The notes beneath the pieces were generated by a model. That model saw nothing but the letters and a program-made list of their open reading frames with translations. It did not search any database and was not told the origin of the DNA. A program made the position numbers and the translations under genes. Positions 21,199-32,460 of a stretch of DNA of 64,000 nucleotides are shown here, piece by piece (the first letter of the stretch is position 1; every line of letters begins with the position of its first letter). Origin of the DNA: Ananas comosus (lineage: Eukaryota > Streptophyta > Magnoliopsida > Poales > Bromeliaceae); assembly GCF_001540865.1 (NCBI RefSeq), contig NC_033637.1, forward strand, positions 7,663,960 to 7,727,959, in the 5' to 3' direction.

Positions 21199-21614
21199 TT
21201 TGGTGGTTTGTGGGAGGTGGGATTTTGGGGGGGAATATGAGGGGAGTGAGAGGTGGAGTGGCTTTCACGATGGAGGACGTGGGGGAGTGTGACCGTACGT
21301 TATTAAATTATGTAGTTTTGGTCGTCAGGAGAGGTGACCGTCAACAACCGGCGGCGGTAATCCATGAGTTTGGTTTCCGAAGGGCTTAGTTTGGAGTTTG
21401 GAGGTCATTTGCTGGAAGGGAAACGATCAACAATTCCTAGTCCGAGAGTGTTAAAGATTTACTGTTCACTTTTCGGTCTTTAGTAAAAAATAATAATAAT
21501 AATGATAACAGATTTAGTAAAGAAAAAAATATGTGTTAGGGCTAATAATAAAATGTCACTTGACGGGTTGGTGCGTGATTCAATCGGGATTCAGGCTTAA
21601 ATAATATTTGGTGC
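21199..21614 (-). promoter_or_regulatory. 5' UTR and promoter region of the 5-phosphatase gene
   Basis: The first 100 bp upstream of the ATG (plus 21199-21300) are C-rich on the gene strand, typical of a plant leader. An AT-rich stretch (TAATTTAATAA on the gene strand, 21301-21311) is a weak TATA candidate. Beyond it is ordinary AT-rich intergenic sequence up to the target duplication of element A. The promoter is inferred from position only. Confidence 0.4.
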
Positions 21615-22290
21615 TGTTGCGTGCCGAATTTTTTGACCCTTGATCCGGTCAAAAATCCTCCTCGGGGAGCGCATCGGGATGAAAACGGCTTTGGATAGTA
21701 ATCCTCGAAGTTTGCGCCCTTCGATTGATCAAGTGATTCGGCTGACGAGGAATCGGATCAGCCGGGTTCGAAACCGAATGCCTTTATATTAACTGGTGAA
21801 GAGCCGAATGACTAAAGAACACAAAAATTGGTCGGCTTGAACAGCCGAATGCCTTTATATTAACTAGTGAAAAATACAGGATTTGAGTGTGTCGGATGAC
21901 ATGCAGACTCGGTTGATCTACTTAATGAACTACTTCTAGGAAGAACAGTAAATGCGGGAAAGTAAAAGTTACAAGTAGACTACTCCTAGAAAATACGAGG
22001 AAATAAGGGTAGTCTTTTGTTCACAGGGAAAAGATCCCTTTTTAGGACGTTATTGACCCATTTATAGATCGCCCCTTGTGATCAGTTATTGCCTATACAG
22101 GATCGGCCACTATTCCTGATTCTCCGGACCGCTTTCAGCCGATCGGAACCGTTTGCAACTGTTTGCGGTTACTGTAACTTCCTTTAAATCGTGCGGTTTA
22201 AGATCCTTCCGATGCTCCTGGTGCATTGCGAATCAATGCAACTGAATGGAGTACCGGTGTACCATATGTCCGCGCCTTATTGGCTTAACA
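21615..22290 (-). repeat. Element A 3' LTR
   Basis: 676 bp; on the plus strand it starts TGTTGCGTGCCG and ends TTGGCTTAACA. On the element strand a TATAAAT box lies at 22061-22067. It is about 55 bp shorter than its partner at 36750-37479 because a segment around 21780 is missing. Confidence 0.9.
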
Positions 22291-22306
22291 ATTACCCCCT
22301 CGGCAG
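22291..22306 (-). other. Element A polypurine tract
   Basis: On the minus strand CTGCCGAGGGGGTAAT lies directly before the 3' LTR start TGTTAAGCC. The same tract sits beside the 3' LTRs of E (48691-48706) and F (38816-38831). Confidence 0.75.
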
Positions 22307-22848
22307 CTTTCGAAGTAACGCTTCGGTAGCTGGCTTAATCCGAGGTGCAATTACTTTTCAAATTCCTGGTACGGTTTCGTCTCAACCGTCTGCTTCTTTC
22401 TACCGCTAAAATCCCGCCATCACTTCAATAACAAGCGCGATCCGAGGCATGGTTCTCGATCCAATCAATTTCAAATTCTCTGTACGAGTAGCTGATGTAA
22501 CCCGAGGCGTGATTCCAAACCCTCTGTACGGTTTAGTTTCGGATGTCAAATTCTTTTCTACGGCCCTGATCTCGCCATCTATTTTTGTCTTACCTGTGAC
22601 ATTAATTAGGTCATCTTAATTACCGCAGTCTATTCATCATTATAGCCGACCTCGGAACTTGCTTCGATGACTATTCGACACGACGGCTAACCTTTCTTCT
22701 TCGCCAAGCCTCTAATTCCCTTTTATACTCAACCTTTGTCTTTTTCATTTCTCTTTACTTCTTCCTCGTTCTCTTCGACCTCTTCTCCATCTCTCGTCCA
22801 CAGCTTTTGCTCACTTTCTTCTTCCTTAGCATCTTTTCGCTTCGAGTA
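22307..22848 (+). promoter_or_regulatory. Leader and promoter candidate of the antisense gene, element A
   Basis: It contains about three diverged repeats of roughly 110 bp, each with AGCTGGCGTAATCCGAGGCG-like and CTGTACGGTTT-like parts. A TATA-like CTTTTATACTC lies near 22728-22738, followed by a CT-rich stretch up to the ATG. Element E has the same arrangement (48707-49280, TATACTC near 49144). Promoter activity is an inference. Confidence 0.35.
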
Positions 22849-23632
22849 ATGACGCCACTTCCGCCTTTACCGACTCGTTCTTCGCTAGATTATACCCTGC
22901 TTGAATCATATCTCGCCACGGACCCTACTAGATTCATTTTGGGTCCTTCCTTTACTGAAGACCCGTCTGTCGATGATTTCCCTTATTCTAGCGACGGTCT
23001 CCCATTGGTGGCCAAATCCATTCATCTCCATTCCTGGTACCCTTCGGCTTCAACAGGAAAAAGCCTTCGAACCTGGCCAAGTGTTTCAGATGCTTATTTG
23101 ACTTGGTTAGATCGAGTGGAAGCTGCCTATGGTGACTTTTGGCGGGAAGTCGGGATCTATGAAGCTATTCAGCTATCTCGGAAGCCTCCTATAGCCGACA
23201 ACCTTCTTTTGGCCTCTGCTCTTTATTTCTGATCCCCTGTTTTCAATGTTTTTCTTTTTAAATGGGGACCTCTTACTCCGACTCTCTTAGATGTAGCTGC
23301 CATTATTGGTTTACGGCCTGATGGTGTTACCCTCTCCATGGCCTATAATTCTGATGGCGTATCTGACTTTGAGGATCATCTTGACCTCACTGATTTGGCT
23401 TTTCCAAGTTTCTCCATAAATTTGCAGGTGAATCCCCTGCTCCTGTCACTAGGAAGGAACACACAGCGTTCCTCCTATATTGGTTATGTCACAATCTCTT
23501 ATGTACTCGTTCGCAGAAGATTAATCGGGACTTTGTCCCAATCGCCGTTGGTTTGACTAACGACGACAGATTAGCTCTTAGGCCTTATTTTTTTGCCTTT
23601 GTTTATAGAAAAATTTTTGATTCCATCAAACC

Positions 23633-25303
23633 TGTCACGCCCCGCGACCGCCTGCCTATTTGGCCGGGTCGCTGCATCGTCAACAGACAGCCGAACGGAC
23701 AGAGTTTTTCCTGTACGTCCTAGGTGTCGCAATCAAAACAAAACAAAGAGTCTTCCAACCAGGAACTGATATCAATCAAGATTGCATAAAGAAGTATCAA
23801 TAACAAAAAACTAACTGATATTACAACCATTCATTTCATACAACATTTTTCTCTTACATTTACTTAACTTCCAAATACAATCACATTATTACATTTAATA
23901 CAAGTTGGTTGTTGTCATTCCATTCTAACCCCTAGGCCCTGCTGACTCGGGGTACTGCTAGCTCTGGTCTCTGGGGTAGGGCGCTATCTACGAAGCTACG
24001 CCCTTGCCTTGCGCCGCCGCGCCGCTCACGTGCGAACCTGAACGTGGGGTGAGAACCAACTCCATGGTTCCCAGTGGGTACGGCCACCCAAGGAAAAAGC
24101 TCGACCAATAGGTCCGAGGAGGCACTGCAACATGTTAGTTCAACAATATACAACAGATACATATATTCAATTGAAATACATGCCATGCCTCATGATATGC
24201 GATATGAAAATCATGCAACTCTATGCAACAACTAGTAGATCAATTGATTCTACACTTTACTTGGCTACTCTTAGCTCATATCATTCACTCTAAGGTTTCC
24301 ATTACCTTAGTATCTCACTCAAGTCCACTGGCTACTAAGGTCTCTATCCCCTTAGCCCAAGCCTCTATCTCTAGCTCATAAAGGTTCCACTACCTTATCG
24401 AACCTAACCACCCGACTCGGCTTAGAGTCAATCATCCGCGGATAGTCTGCGCACTGGCTGCTCAACAGCCTACCGCTCTCCGTGACTTAGCCTCTTAGCG
24501 GCGAAATCATCGCACACGTTGAACCCGGCTCAAGTCCCTTGACATAGCCATTCTGGCGACGAACACGTTGCACTTACCCAGCGAGGACTCAAGTCATGAC
24601 CTATCCATCTGGCGGTAAACTAATCGCACCTTACCCAACAATGGTTTCAGTCACGACTCAGCCACCTAGTGGCACCCGCACCGTACTTACCCAGCAATGG
24701 TTTCAGTCAATCCTAACGGTCTGATCCACAATCGGCTTAACCATCCGGCGGCGAAATCGTCGCACACGCCACGTCGATGGTCCAAGCCCCGGGCGGTGAT
24801 CTCCATGCGATCGCCCCCAATCCTCCCTCGGTATCAACCTCGGCGGTGAAGTCGTCGCACACGCCCTAGCCTTGATACCACAGTCATCACAAGTCCTGGG
24901 ATTCCGGAATCCACTTTTCGCAGGTCAAGGATTCATAACCAACCCTATGCTGTCGACCTAGAACATCCTAGTGGCTAATACCACTATACTCAACAACCTA
25001 GATTCAATACCACTCTAGGCTCCAAGTCTCAATCACATAACCTAGGGACAAATGCTAGGTTCCAAGTCATCTCTACCTAGATGTCAATTTCTAGGATTAC
25101 TTGTCCGACCTATGTTTACTAACACTAGGTTCGATGCCACACACCTAGACTTGTTCAACTCTAGGTTTACTCGTTCAACCTATATTCTTTAACACTAGGT
25201 TAGGTGCCACTCGATCTAATTGACATCCTAAATGTCCAATCGAGTATTCTATTGTTCTCATGTCATTCAACTCTACACTTCTAGAGTTATCACCTAGTTT
25301 ACA

Positions 25304-25388
<85 letters not shown>

Positions 25389-26812
25389 ATGCTACTCATG
25401 CATTCATGCGATCCTTTAGCATTTATACATCATGTTCATCATGCATTCTACTTAGCATTTTAATATATGCATTATCACTAACATGTATCATTTAACATTG
25501 TCTACATGCATCAACATGAAAACGTATGTTCTTAGACATAAAGGGCGACCTAGTCGCTTCGGTAAGCACCTTAGCTAGCTTTCCGATTGCTCGACAACAC
25601 TTGCAATCGGCCTCCCGCGGCACTCGGCACCCTTTTGGACCCGATCTTGTAGTTGCACTCTAATAGCGCGTCGCTTTGCCGTTTCAAAAGTTAAAGGTCT
25701 TTGCCTTGCTATTACGGCGCTCGGAACTCGATTTCGCGATTTATGGACATCGCTTCGGCCTTCCAGGCGGAAACGAAGCTCCAAATGTCCGTTCCTTCAA
25801 TATCTTTGTAACGGCTTGTTGGATTGCCAAACCGACTTCGCCAACGCGTTTCGTTACCTATCAATTAGGTTAACAGAGGGTCAAATGAGATCAAACTCTC
25901 CCAAATCACAAAACCTCATTTTGGGTGCCCTAGATGCTATTATAGCCAAAACCACCAAATCGATTCATGATTTGAGCACAATACATCTCAATAGCATGCT
26001 AGGGTACCAAAAATACCATTTCTAGGGTTTAAAATCCCCTCCTTAAAGATTCACCATGAGAGGAGGCAAAGAGCTTACCTCTCTAGGTTGCTCCAAGCAC
26101 GAGGAAGACGAAGGAGAGGATGAAGATCTCCTTCTTGATCTTCTTCCCCCTTCCTTTCTCTTTTTCTTCTTCTCTTCTCTTCTCTTTTCCTTTCATTCTT
26201 CTTCACGATCGGAGAGAGAGAGAGAGAGAGAGCAGTGAGGGAGTGAGAGAAAGAGAGAGAGAAACCCTCTCTTAATCCCCTTTCATATTGTAACAAAATG
26301 CTAAGAAGCCCCTCAACTTTCCATCTCTCAACTGGCCTTCACTGGGCAAAACCAGCGCGGAGGGACCGGTCTCCCCGACATGGGACCGGTCCCAGAGGAC
26401 CTTCCTATTTTCCACGCATTCGGGGACCGGTCTCTCAGGGAGAGGCCGGTCCCCCGGAGACCGGTCTGCCCACCAGAGACCGGTCCCCGAGAGCTCTTTC
26501 GCGGGACTTAGCCAATTTTTGGCCATTCTCGCTCGTGTCGCTTGCAGGGACCGGTCCCTCCCTGCCAGGGACCAGTTGCATCGGCAACCCCGCAACCCTC
26601 GGCCGATGGGACCAGTCTCTCCTGCCAGAGACCGGTCCCCGAGAGCAAATCTGCTAAAGATGCAGATTTTGCATCTTTGCTCTCGCGGACTCCATTCCAA
26701 TGCACTTTTTGTGTTTCGTGCATCCTTAGCTTTTCCAAAGCCTACCAACTCGACCATTAGTCGATTCTGTACGAAGTCCAACTCTCGGATTTTGAGAATT
26801 CACATTGTTACA
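23633..26812 (-). repeat. Solo chromovirus LTR (3.2 kb) inside the antisense gene of A
   Basis: Plus-strand ends are TGTCACGCCCCG and TTGTTACA, with an exact 5-bp target duplication AAACC (23628-23632 and 26813-26817). On the minus strand it ends GGGGCGTGACA like LTR a, so it is oriented minus. It holds a (TA)n array (25303-25385), a GA microsatellite near 26214, and about seven ACCGGT-core palindromes at 26360-26640. Removing it rejoins the antisense exon (FDSIKP then LPSGDG). ORFs inside it are not genes. Confidence 0.9.
25303..25385. repeat. (TA)n array, about 40 units
   Basis: An uninterrupted TA run within the solo LTR. The YIYI translations here are artefacts. Confidence 0.97.
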
Positions 26813-29192
26813 AAACCACTACCCTCTGGAGATGGTGTAACGATCAGTTCGGGTTGTAGTGTTTTCTGGTTTTTACAAATGTTTTTATAGATTTATTTTC
26901 CTAATTTGTGCCGAACTCCTTTGGATATGGATTCGGCTGCTCATTTTGATTCTTACGGGTTAGCTCTCGGCTGTCCTCCGCCGCTAACATTGGGACACCC
27001 TTCTGATTTTCTCTCTTATTTTAAAATGTTTTATGAATCTCGTCCTCATTTCTCTATTCATTGGTCTCCCTTTGCTGACTGTGTCACCGGCCCGTCTTGG
27101 CTTCTAGCAAGGTATGAAGCCTTTCAAGGCGAACTTGCTTCTTCTCGTGCCGGCGAATATGCAGATGTTTGGTACTCTTTTTTGGCTATAAGGGATCTGC
27201 ACATTGGCATGAAATCGCGCTCGAAACTGTTGCCTAGTACTGAGGTTTATTCTCCTCAGTTCGTAGCGCGCCAATTTGGTTTTACCCAAGCAGTCCCCTC
27301 TCCAGCCAAGTTCTTCATGGCCAATACTGCCGTTAACCGAGCCCCTACCAAAAGTACAGCCGAAGCTGATCAGATTTCGGCTATGGGGAATCGCCCTTGG
27401 TGGTTCTTCAAATTAGTGAGCTTCAGGCCGAATTATACAGGGGCGGTAGGTTTCCGTTATACGGTTACCTGGGATCATTTCGCCAATCGCATCTTCAGCT
27501 TATCCGCGACACAGGCGTACCGCCAGACCATTCATCCTATTGGTACAACTCTTACTTATAATTATTTTCCTTTCTTTTTGTAACAATAGTTCTTACTTAC
27601 TCGTCTCTCAGCTACAACAATACCTTTCCTAAGCAAGGATCTTCCAGTTGATCCCGCTACTCCAACTATACCGAAAGAAGAATCAGAGGAGATTTTTGAT
27701 ACTGCCTCTGATGTCCCACCTTCTTCTTCTGTAATAAACTCTGCTTTACTTTAACTTTTCTCTTTTTAGTACAAGTAATGCTTATTTTTCTTTATTTGTT
27801 TTTGTCTATAGTCATTTCCAGTTTCTCCATCGGGTCCCGGCTTCAGAGAAAAGGCCGATTGAAACTACACAATCCACTCCTCCACCGCCCCCAAAGCAGC
27901 GCAAGTCGGTCGTCAAGAGACCACATTCGCATTCCCAACAGGCCGAAGGCGCTTCTTCGGCTGATGTTTTAAAGAAAAGGGCCGAAGATATACCTTCGGT
28001 TATGATTCCAGAAGGAAGAGCCAAAGAAATACCCTCGACTGATGCTCCGGAAGAAAGAACCAAAGTACCATCTTTGGCTGCTGAACAAAGCTCTGTTTCT
28101 AATGAGCCGATTGAGATTGAGGTAAACCCATTTAGTTACCTACACTCAATCCTTTTGTTTCTACATCTATTTATCATTTTCTGTTAATAAAACAGTCATC
28201 TCCTGAAAGAGTCCATTTTGCTCATTCTTTGAAGACGCAGATGGATAGGCAACTCCGTAGGGAAGTTTGCCTCAAAAAGAGACAAGAAATTGAGAGAAAG
28301 AGGGCTGCTGAGGAAATGAGCAAAACACTGCCGACAAGTGATGCAGCACCACCTCTTTCCACTCCAGTGCCAGCAACAGAGGGAGAAAATGTAAGTGCAC
28401 CTTTGGAAGAAGGCGTTGAAGGAACACGAACAATGTCTTACTCGACTCCTAAAGCCTCATCATCTACTCCAGAAGACCCTATGTCCGCAATCTTTCACTC
28501 TTTATTAGTTTCGAGCCCCAATTCCAATGAAGGAGATGATTCGACTACAATTGTGATGTCGACAGACACTCGACAGAAATTTGATGAGTGTCTATAATTA
28601 TATAGTTAAGGTCTCCCATCTTTGGCTCAAAACTTAGAACAGTTTGATCGGCTATTTGCCCTTTTGCTTGCTCTAGTCGATCAATCAGATATTTATTCTG
28701 CTGCTAAGTGTTTTATAGAGACATTATCGTCTCAACTTTCCTCTTTTTTATCTCGGCAACAATCTTTAGGTGCCGAGCTTTTATCTCCGGATCAACATTT
28801 TCATCAAATTGATCATTTTAAGAAAACTATCCCTGAAGTAGCGGCTCCTATCACTGATGTGAGCCAAAAAGATCAAGCCCTAGAAAACTAAGAATCGGCT
28901 TTGCAACAGCGAATTTTGACTCTTAAAGAACAGCTAGCTGCAGCCGAATTAACTTTGGCTCATACTTTTGAGCATCGACTCCAACTGCAAGATCAATTGA
29001 AGTCGAAGAAAAGCAAAGGGATGAAACTTTAAGAACAACTTTTCCAACTCTATAAAGTGCATCCCTTGATGATACGCAGAAGGAAGGCCGCCGAAACTGC
29101 CCAAGCCAATTTAATAGCCGAATGGAACAAGCTCAAAGATTTACTATCTTGATTCGGCTTGTAATATTTTAACTCTAACTTTGATTATCTTC

Positions 29193-30351
29193 TCACATGG
29201 ATGGGTAATACTTTTTTAGATACTTTTCATTGATTGGTTTCTCATTTTCCAACCCATCTATATTCTTTAAGTAGTATGCATTTCCCTTTGTAATTCTGCT
29301 AACTTGAAATGATCCTTCCCAATTTGGAGACCATTTTCCATATGTTCGGTCTTTTTGACCGATTGGAAAAATTAACCTAAGAACCAAGTCACCAACTGCA
29401 AATGACTTAGCTCTAACTTTTTTTATTTTATGCATTACGCACTTGGCTTTGATAAGCTTGCAAATGATTCAATGCCATCAACCGAGTTTCATGTATTTCT
29501 TCCATTTCTTCCTTTATCAACTTACTATATTTATTAGCTGATAGTTCTTTATGTTTCTCCACTCTTAACGAAGGAACTGTTATTTCGGCTGGTATCACGG
29601 CCTCGTGGCCGTATACTAATTGAAACGGTGTCATTCTCGTTGCCGTTTTTACTGAAGTTCGGCATGCCCACAGTATTTCAGATAGTTTTTCATTCCATTT
29701 CCTTGGATATTTACCGATATGTCGCTTCATAAGATTGATGATTACCTTATTTGCTGCTTCGGCTTGTCTATTCGCTTGAGCATAATAAGGAGATGAGTGA
29801 AGCAACTTTATCTTCCGAGATTCAATGAACCGAACAAACTGTCCTCCTGTGAACATTGTTCCTTGATTGGTTGTAATTGTCTCAGGAACTCCAAAACAAT
29901 GAATTATCGAGTCTTCAACAAAATCAATAATCTCTTTTTCAGTGACCAACCGAGTGGGTTTTATTTCTACCCACTTAGTAAAATAATCAACGACCACTAT
30001 TAAAAACTTATGACCAGCCAAAGAGTTCGGCTGAATTTCTCCAATCAAATCCATGGCCCAACCTCGAAAAGGCCAAGGTTTAATTATTGCATACATCTCA
30101 GAGGCAGGAACTCTCTGTACTAAACCATGAAATTGACAATCTTGGCAACCCTTAGCATATTCTATACAATTTTGATGCATAGTCGGCCAATAATATCCTA
30201 AGTGCCGAATTGTCCATCTTAGTATCTTTCCTGCTAAATGGGCTCCACACAAACCTTTATGTGTTTCTCCCATCACTAATAGAGCTTCTTCAAGCCTTAA
30301 ACACTTTAATAATACTTCTTCGGCTGTTCTCTTGTAGAGCTGTCCATTCAA
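29193..30351 (-). pseudogene. pol: Element A integrase
   Basis: On the minus strand it carries an HHCC zinc finger (ETHKGLCGAHLAGK, then CIEYAKGCQDC), the catalytic core (AMDLIGEIQPNS, TITTNQGTMFTGGQF, QANRQAEAANK) and VYGHEAVIPAEITVPSL. The C-terminal part (FAVGDLVLRLIFPIGQKDRT, GKWSPNWEGSFQVSRI) is in another frame after a stop at about 29428. The second catalytic Asp is Asn here (TNQG; element E keeps TDQG), so the enzyme would be dead even apart from the stop. Similar integrases insert the element cDNA. Confidence 0.88.
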
Positions 30352-31485
30352 CAGACAATAGCCAAGTGCTCTTCTTCGAATATTATAATCGACCCTTTTA
30401 TTGGGGTCTTCAAAATATTCGATTATAGATTTTCTCTAATCCTTTTTCACTTCTATGGGGGCAATAATCGGCTCTCGAACATGAACTGAAGGTAATGGTC
30501 TTCTTTCTATTTTTATCAGACCTCTTTTTGGCTCTCTATATTCTGAAGCCGATTAGGCTAATTCATTCGCCTGTTCATTTTTCTCTCTTGTCAAATGCTC
30601 AAATTCAACCTCTTCGAATCTGCAAAGTAATTCTATCGTCTTTCTCAGGTAACCTTGCAAATTTCGGTTTTCGCATCAGTATTCTTCGTTGACTTGTTTA
30701 ATCACTAACTGCGAATCACCGATGACCTTGAGCGAGCGAACTCCTAATTCTTGTAAGATTTCAAGACCAATTATTAAGGCCTCGTATTCGACTTGATTAT
30801 TGGAACAGCCGAAATCTAATTCAAAAGCAAACTGATAGGTATATCCCTTAGGAGACTGTATAACTATTCCAGCTCCCGCGGATTCGGCTGTTCTTGAGCC
30901 GTCAAAGTAAAGTATCCAAGGTTGACAGCCGATTAAATTCTGTTTCGGGTCTTCAATGTCAACACATGGATGATCAGCCAGGAAGTCGGCTCTTACTTGT
31001 CCTTTAACAGCTTTTGTTGGAACATAATTAAGAGAAAATTCGGACAATGCCAATATCCATTTTCCGATTCGACCTCTTAATGCTTGCTTAGATAACATAT
31101 ACTTTACCAAATCAGTTTTACATACTACCAACACTTCAGTTGGTAAAATATAATATCTTAATTATACAAGCATAATATAAGGCCAAACACAATTTTTCAA
31201 TTGTCGAATATCGTTTTCGGCATCTAATAATCGCATGCTTAAATAATATATGGCATGTTCTTCTTTTTCTTCATTCTCTTGGGCTAACAAGCATCCTAAA
31301 TTTTCCTCTACAGTCGAAATATATAGTTTCATCGGCTGTCCTTGTTTAGGAGACATAAGGACCGGAGGATTTGATAAATATTTCTTTATATTTTCAAAAG
31401 CTCCTTGTTGTTCCTCTGTCCAAATAAATTCTTCTTTACTTTTAAGCCGAAGTAATGGAGTAAAAACTCCTATTCTACCGGTCAA
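30352..31485 (-). pseudogene. pol: Element A RNase H pair: native and archaeal-type
   Basis: Downstream of RT (31162-31485) is the connection and native RNase H-like part (EEFIWTEEQQGAFENIKKYL, PMKLYISTVEENLGCLLAQE). Then at 30676-31000 comes a second, archaeal-type RNase H: ILYFDGSRTAESAGAGIVI, CSNNQVEYEALIIGLEIL and VIGDSQLVIKQV, with D, E and D active residues in place. Such a second RNase H is known from the Tat lineage. The C-terminal linker to integrase (30352-30670) contains stops. Confidence 0.85.
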
Positions 31486-31497
31486 ATTTGATATGAA

Positions 31498-32460
31498 TCA
31501 CCGTAAATAATTGATTTTTTCCAATAAACTCTGTAGTTCTTTTTTACTCTTTGGTGGCGACAATTCTAAAATAGCTTTCGCTTTGTTTTTATCAATCTCG
31601 ATCCCTTTTTTATGCACTAAAAATTTCAGGAAATTTTCTGCAGAAACTCCAAAGGCACACTTCAAAGGATTCATTTTTAAATTATATTTTCTCATTTTTT
31701 CAAAGGCACGTTTTAAATCCGCCCAATGTTCGACTTGTGATTTGGATTTCACAACTATATCATCGATGTAAATCTCCAACATCTTGCCGATCAGATCATG
31801 AAAAATTAAATTCATTGCTCTCTGATAAGTAGCTCCGGTATTTTTTAAGTCGAACGGTATGACCACCCATTCAAAGGTCCCAATAGACCCCGGGCATCTA
31901 AAAGCCGTTTTAGCTACATCTTCTTCAGCAATAAAAATTTGATTATAACCAGTATGTTCGTCCATAAAAGATAGGACTTCATTACCGGCAGCCGAATCCA
32001 CTAATATATCGGCTATTGGTATTGGATACTCATATTTAGGAGTAGCCAAATTTAAGTTCCTAAAATCAATGCAAACCCTAAGTTTACCATTCTTTTTTCG
32101 TACTAGAACTATATTGGATATCCAATCAACATATCGGGCCGCTCTAATAAAACCGGCATTTAAAAGATTTTCAATTTCATTTTTAATTTGAAGTACAATA
32201 CTCGGCTCAAACCTATGAGCCGGTTGTTTGTAACCCCTTTTTAATAGGTAGCCTATGTTCTACAATTTTTCGACTTAAACCTGGCATTTCTTCATAGCTC
32301 CAGGCGAAGCAGTCGTTGTACTCCAAAAGCAATACTTTCAGCTCCTCCTGTTGTTGAGCCGAAAGCCTGGCACTAATATAAGTCGATCGCTTGTCTTCAT
32401 CAGATCCTAAGTTTACCTCAATTAGTGGATCCTAAGTTTCCAATTTCTTCTCACCGACTT
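31498..32460 (-). pseudogene. pol: Element A reverse transcriptase
   Basis: On the minus strand: CFAWSYEEMPGLSRKIVEHR, then KLRVCIDFRNLNLATPKYEY, MDEHTGYNQIFIAEEDVAKT, and the catalytic EIYIDDIVVKS near 31740-31775. The pocket ends GFSAENF-like and KELQSLLEKINYLR. A frameshift near 32240 (after HRLPIKKG) and stops before 31498 break it. Confidence 0.88.

Larger units (their letters stand above)
22849..29152 (+). pseudogene. Antisense plant-mobile-domain-like gene of element A
   Basis: It lies opposite to pol. Exon 1 starts at ATG 22849 (MTPLPPLPTRSSLDYTLLES), is split by the solo LTR 23633-26812, and ends at 27542. It includes a TGA at 23230. Introns are 27543-27611, 27731-27811 and 28122-28195, all GT..AG. 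Exon 4 ends in LLS-stop at 29152. The protein carries a region like the plant mobile domain (Pfam PF10536): LLDVAAIIGLRPDGVTLSMA, a WLCHNLFCTRSQ-like block, then SGCGVFWFLQMFLQIYFPNL in the intact copy. A basic stretch (KQRKSVVKRPHSHSQQ type, exon 3) and a Glu/Lys/Gln-rich coiled-coil tail follow. PMD proteins include plant MAIN and MAIL1, which act in silencing. Function here is unknown; several stops show decay. The stop is 40 bp from the convergent pol end. Confidence 0.75.

Noticed and set aside
20584..21292. Several Gly/Arg-rich plus-strand ORFs opposite exon 1 of the 5-phosphatase
   Set aside because: They are shadows of a GC-rich exon. The minus-strand frame has family similarity and proper splice sites.
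25175..25463. ORFs with long Tyr-Ile repeats on both strands (also near 1681-1882 and 3171-3476)
   Set aside because: They are translations of (TA)n microsatellites; neither composition nor context supports a gene.
26298..26890. Pro/Arg-rich ORFs (also 46430-46761 and 40457-40845)
   Set aside because: They arise from ACCGGT palindrome arrays inside LTRs and have no independent support.
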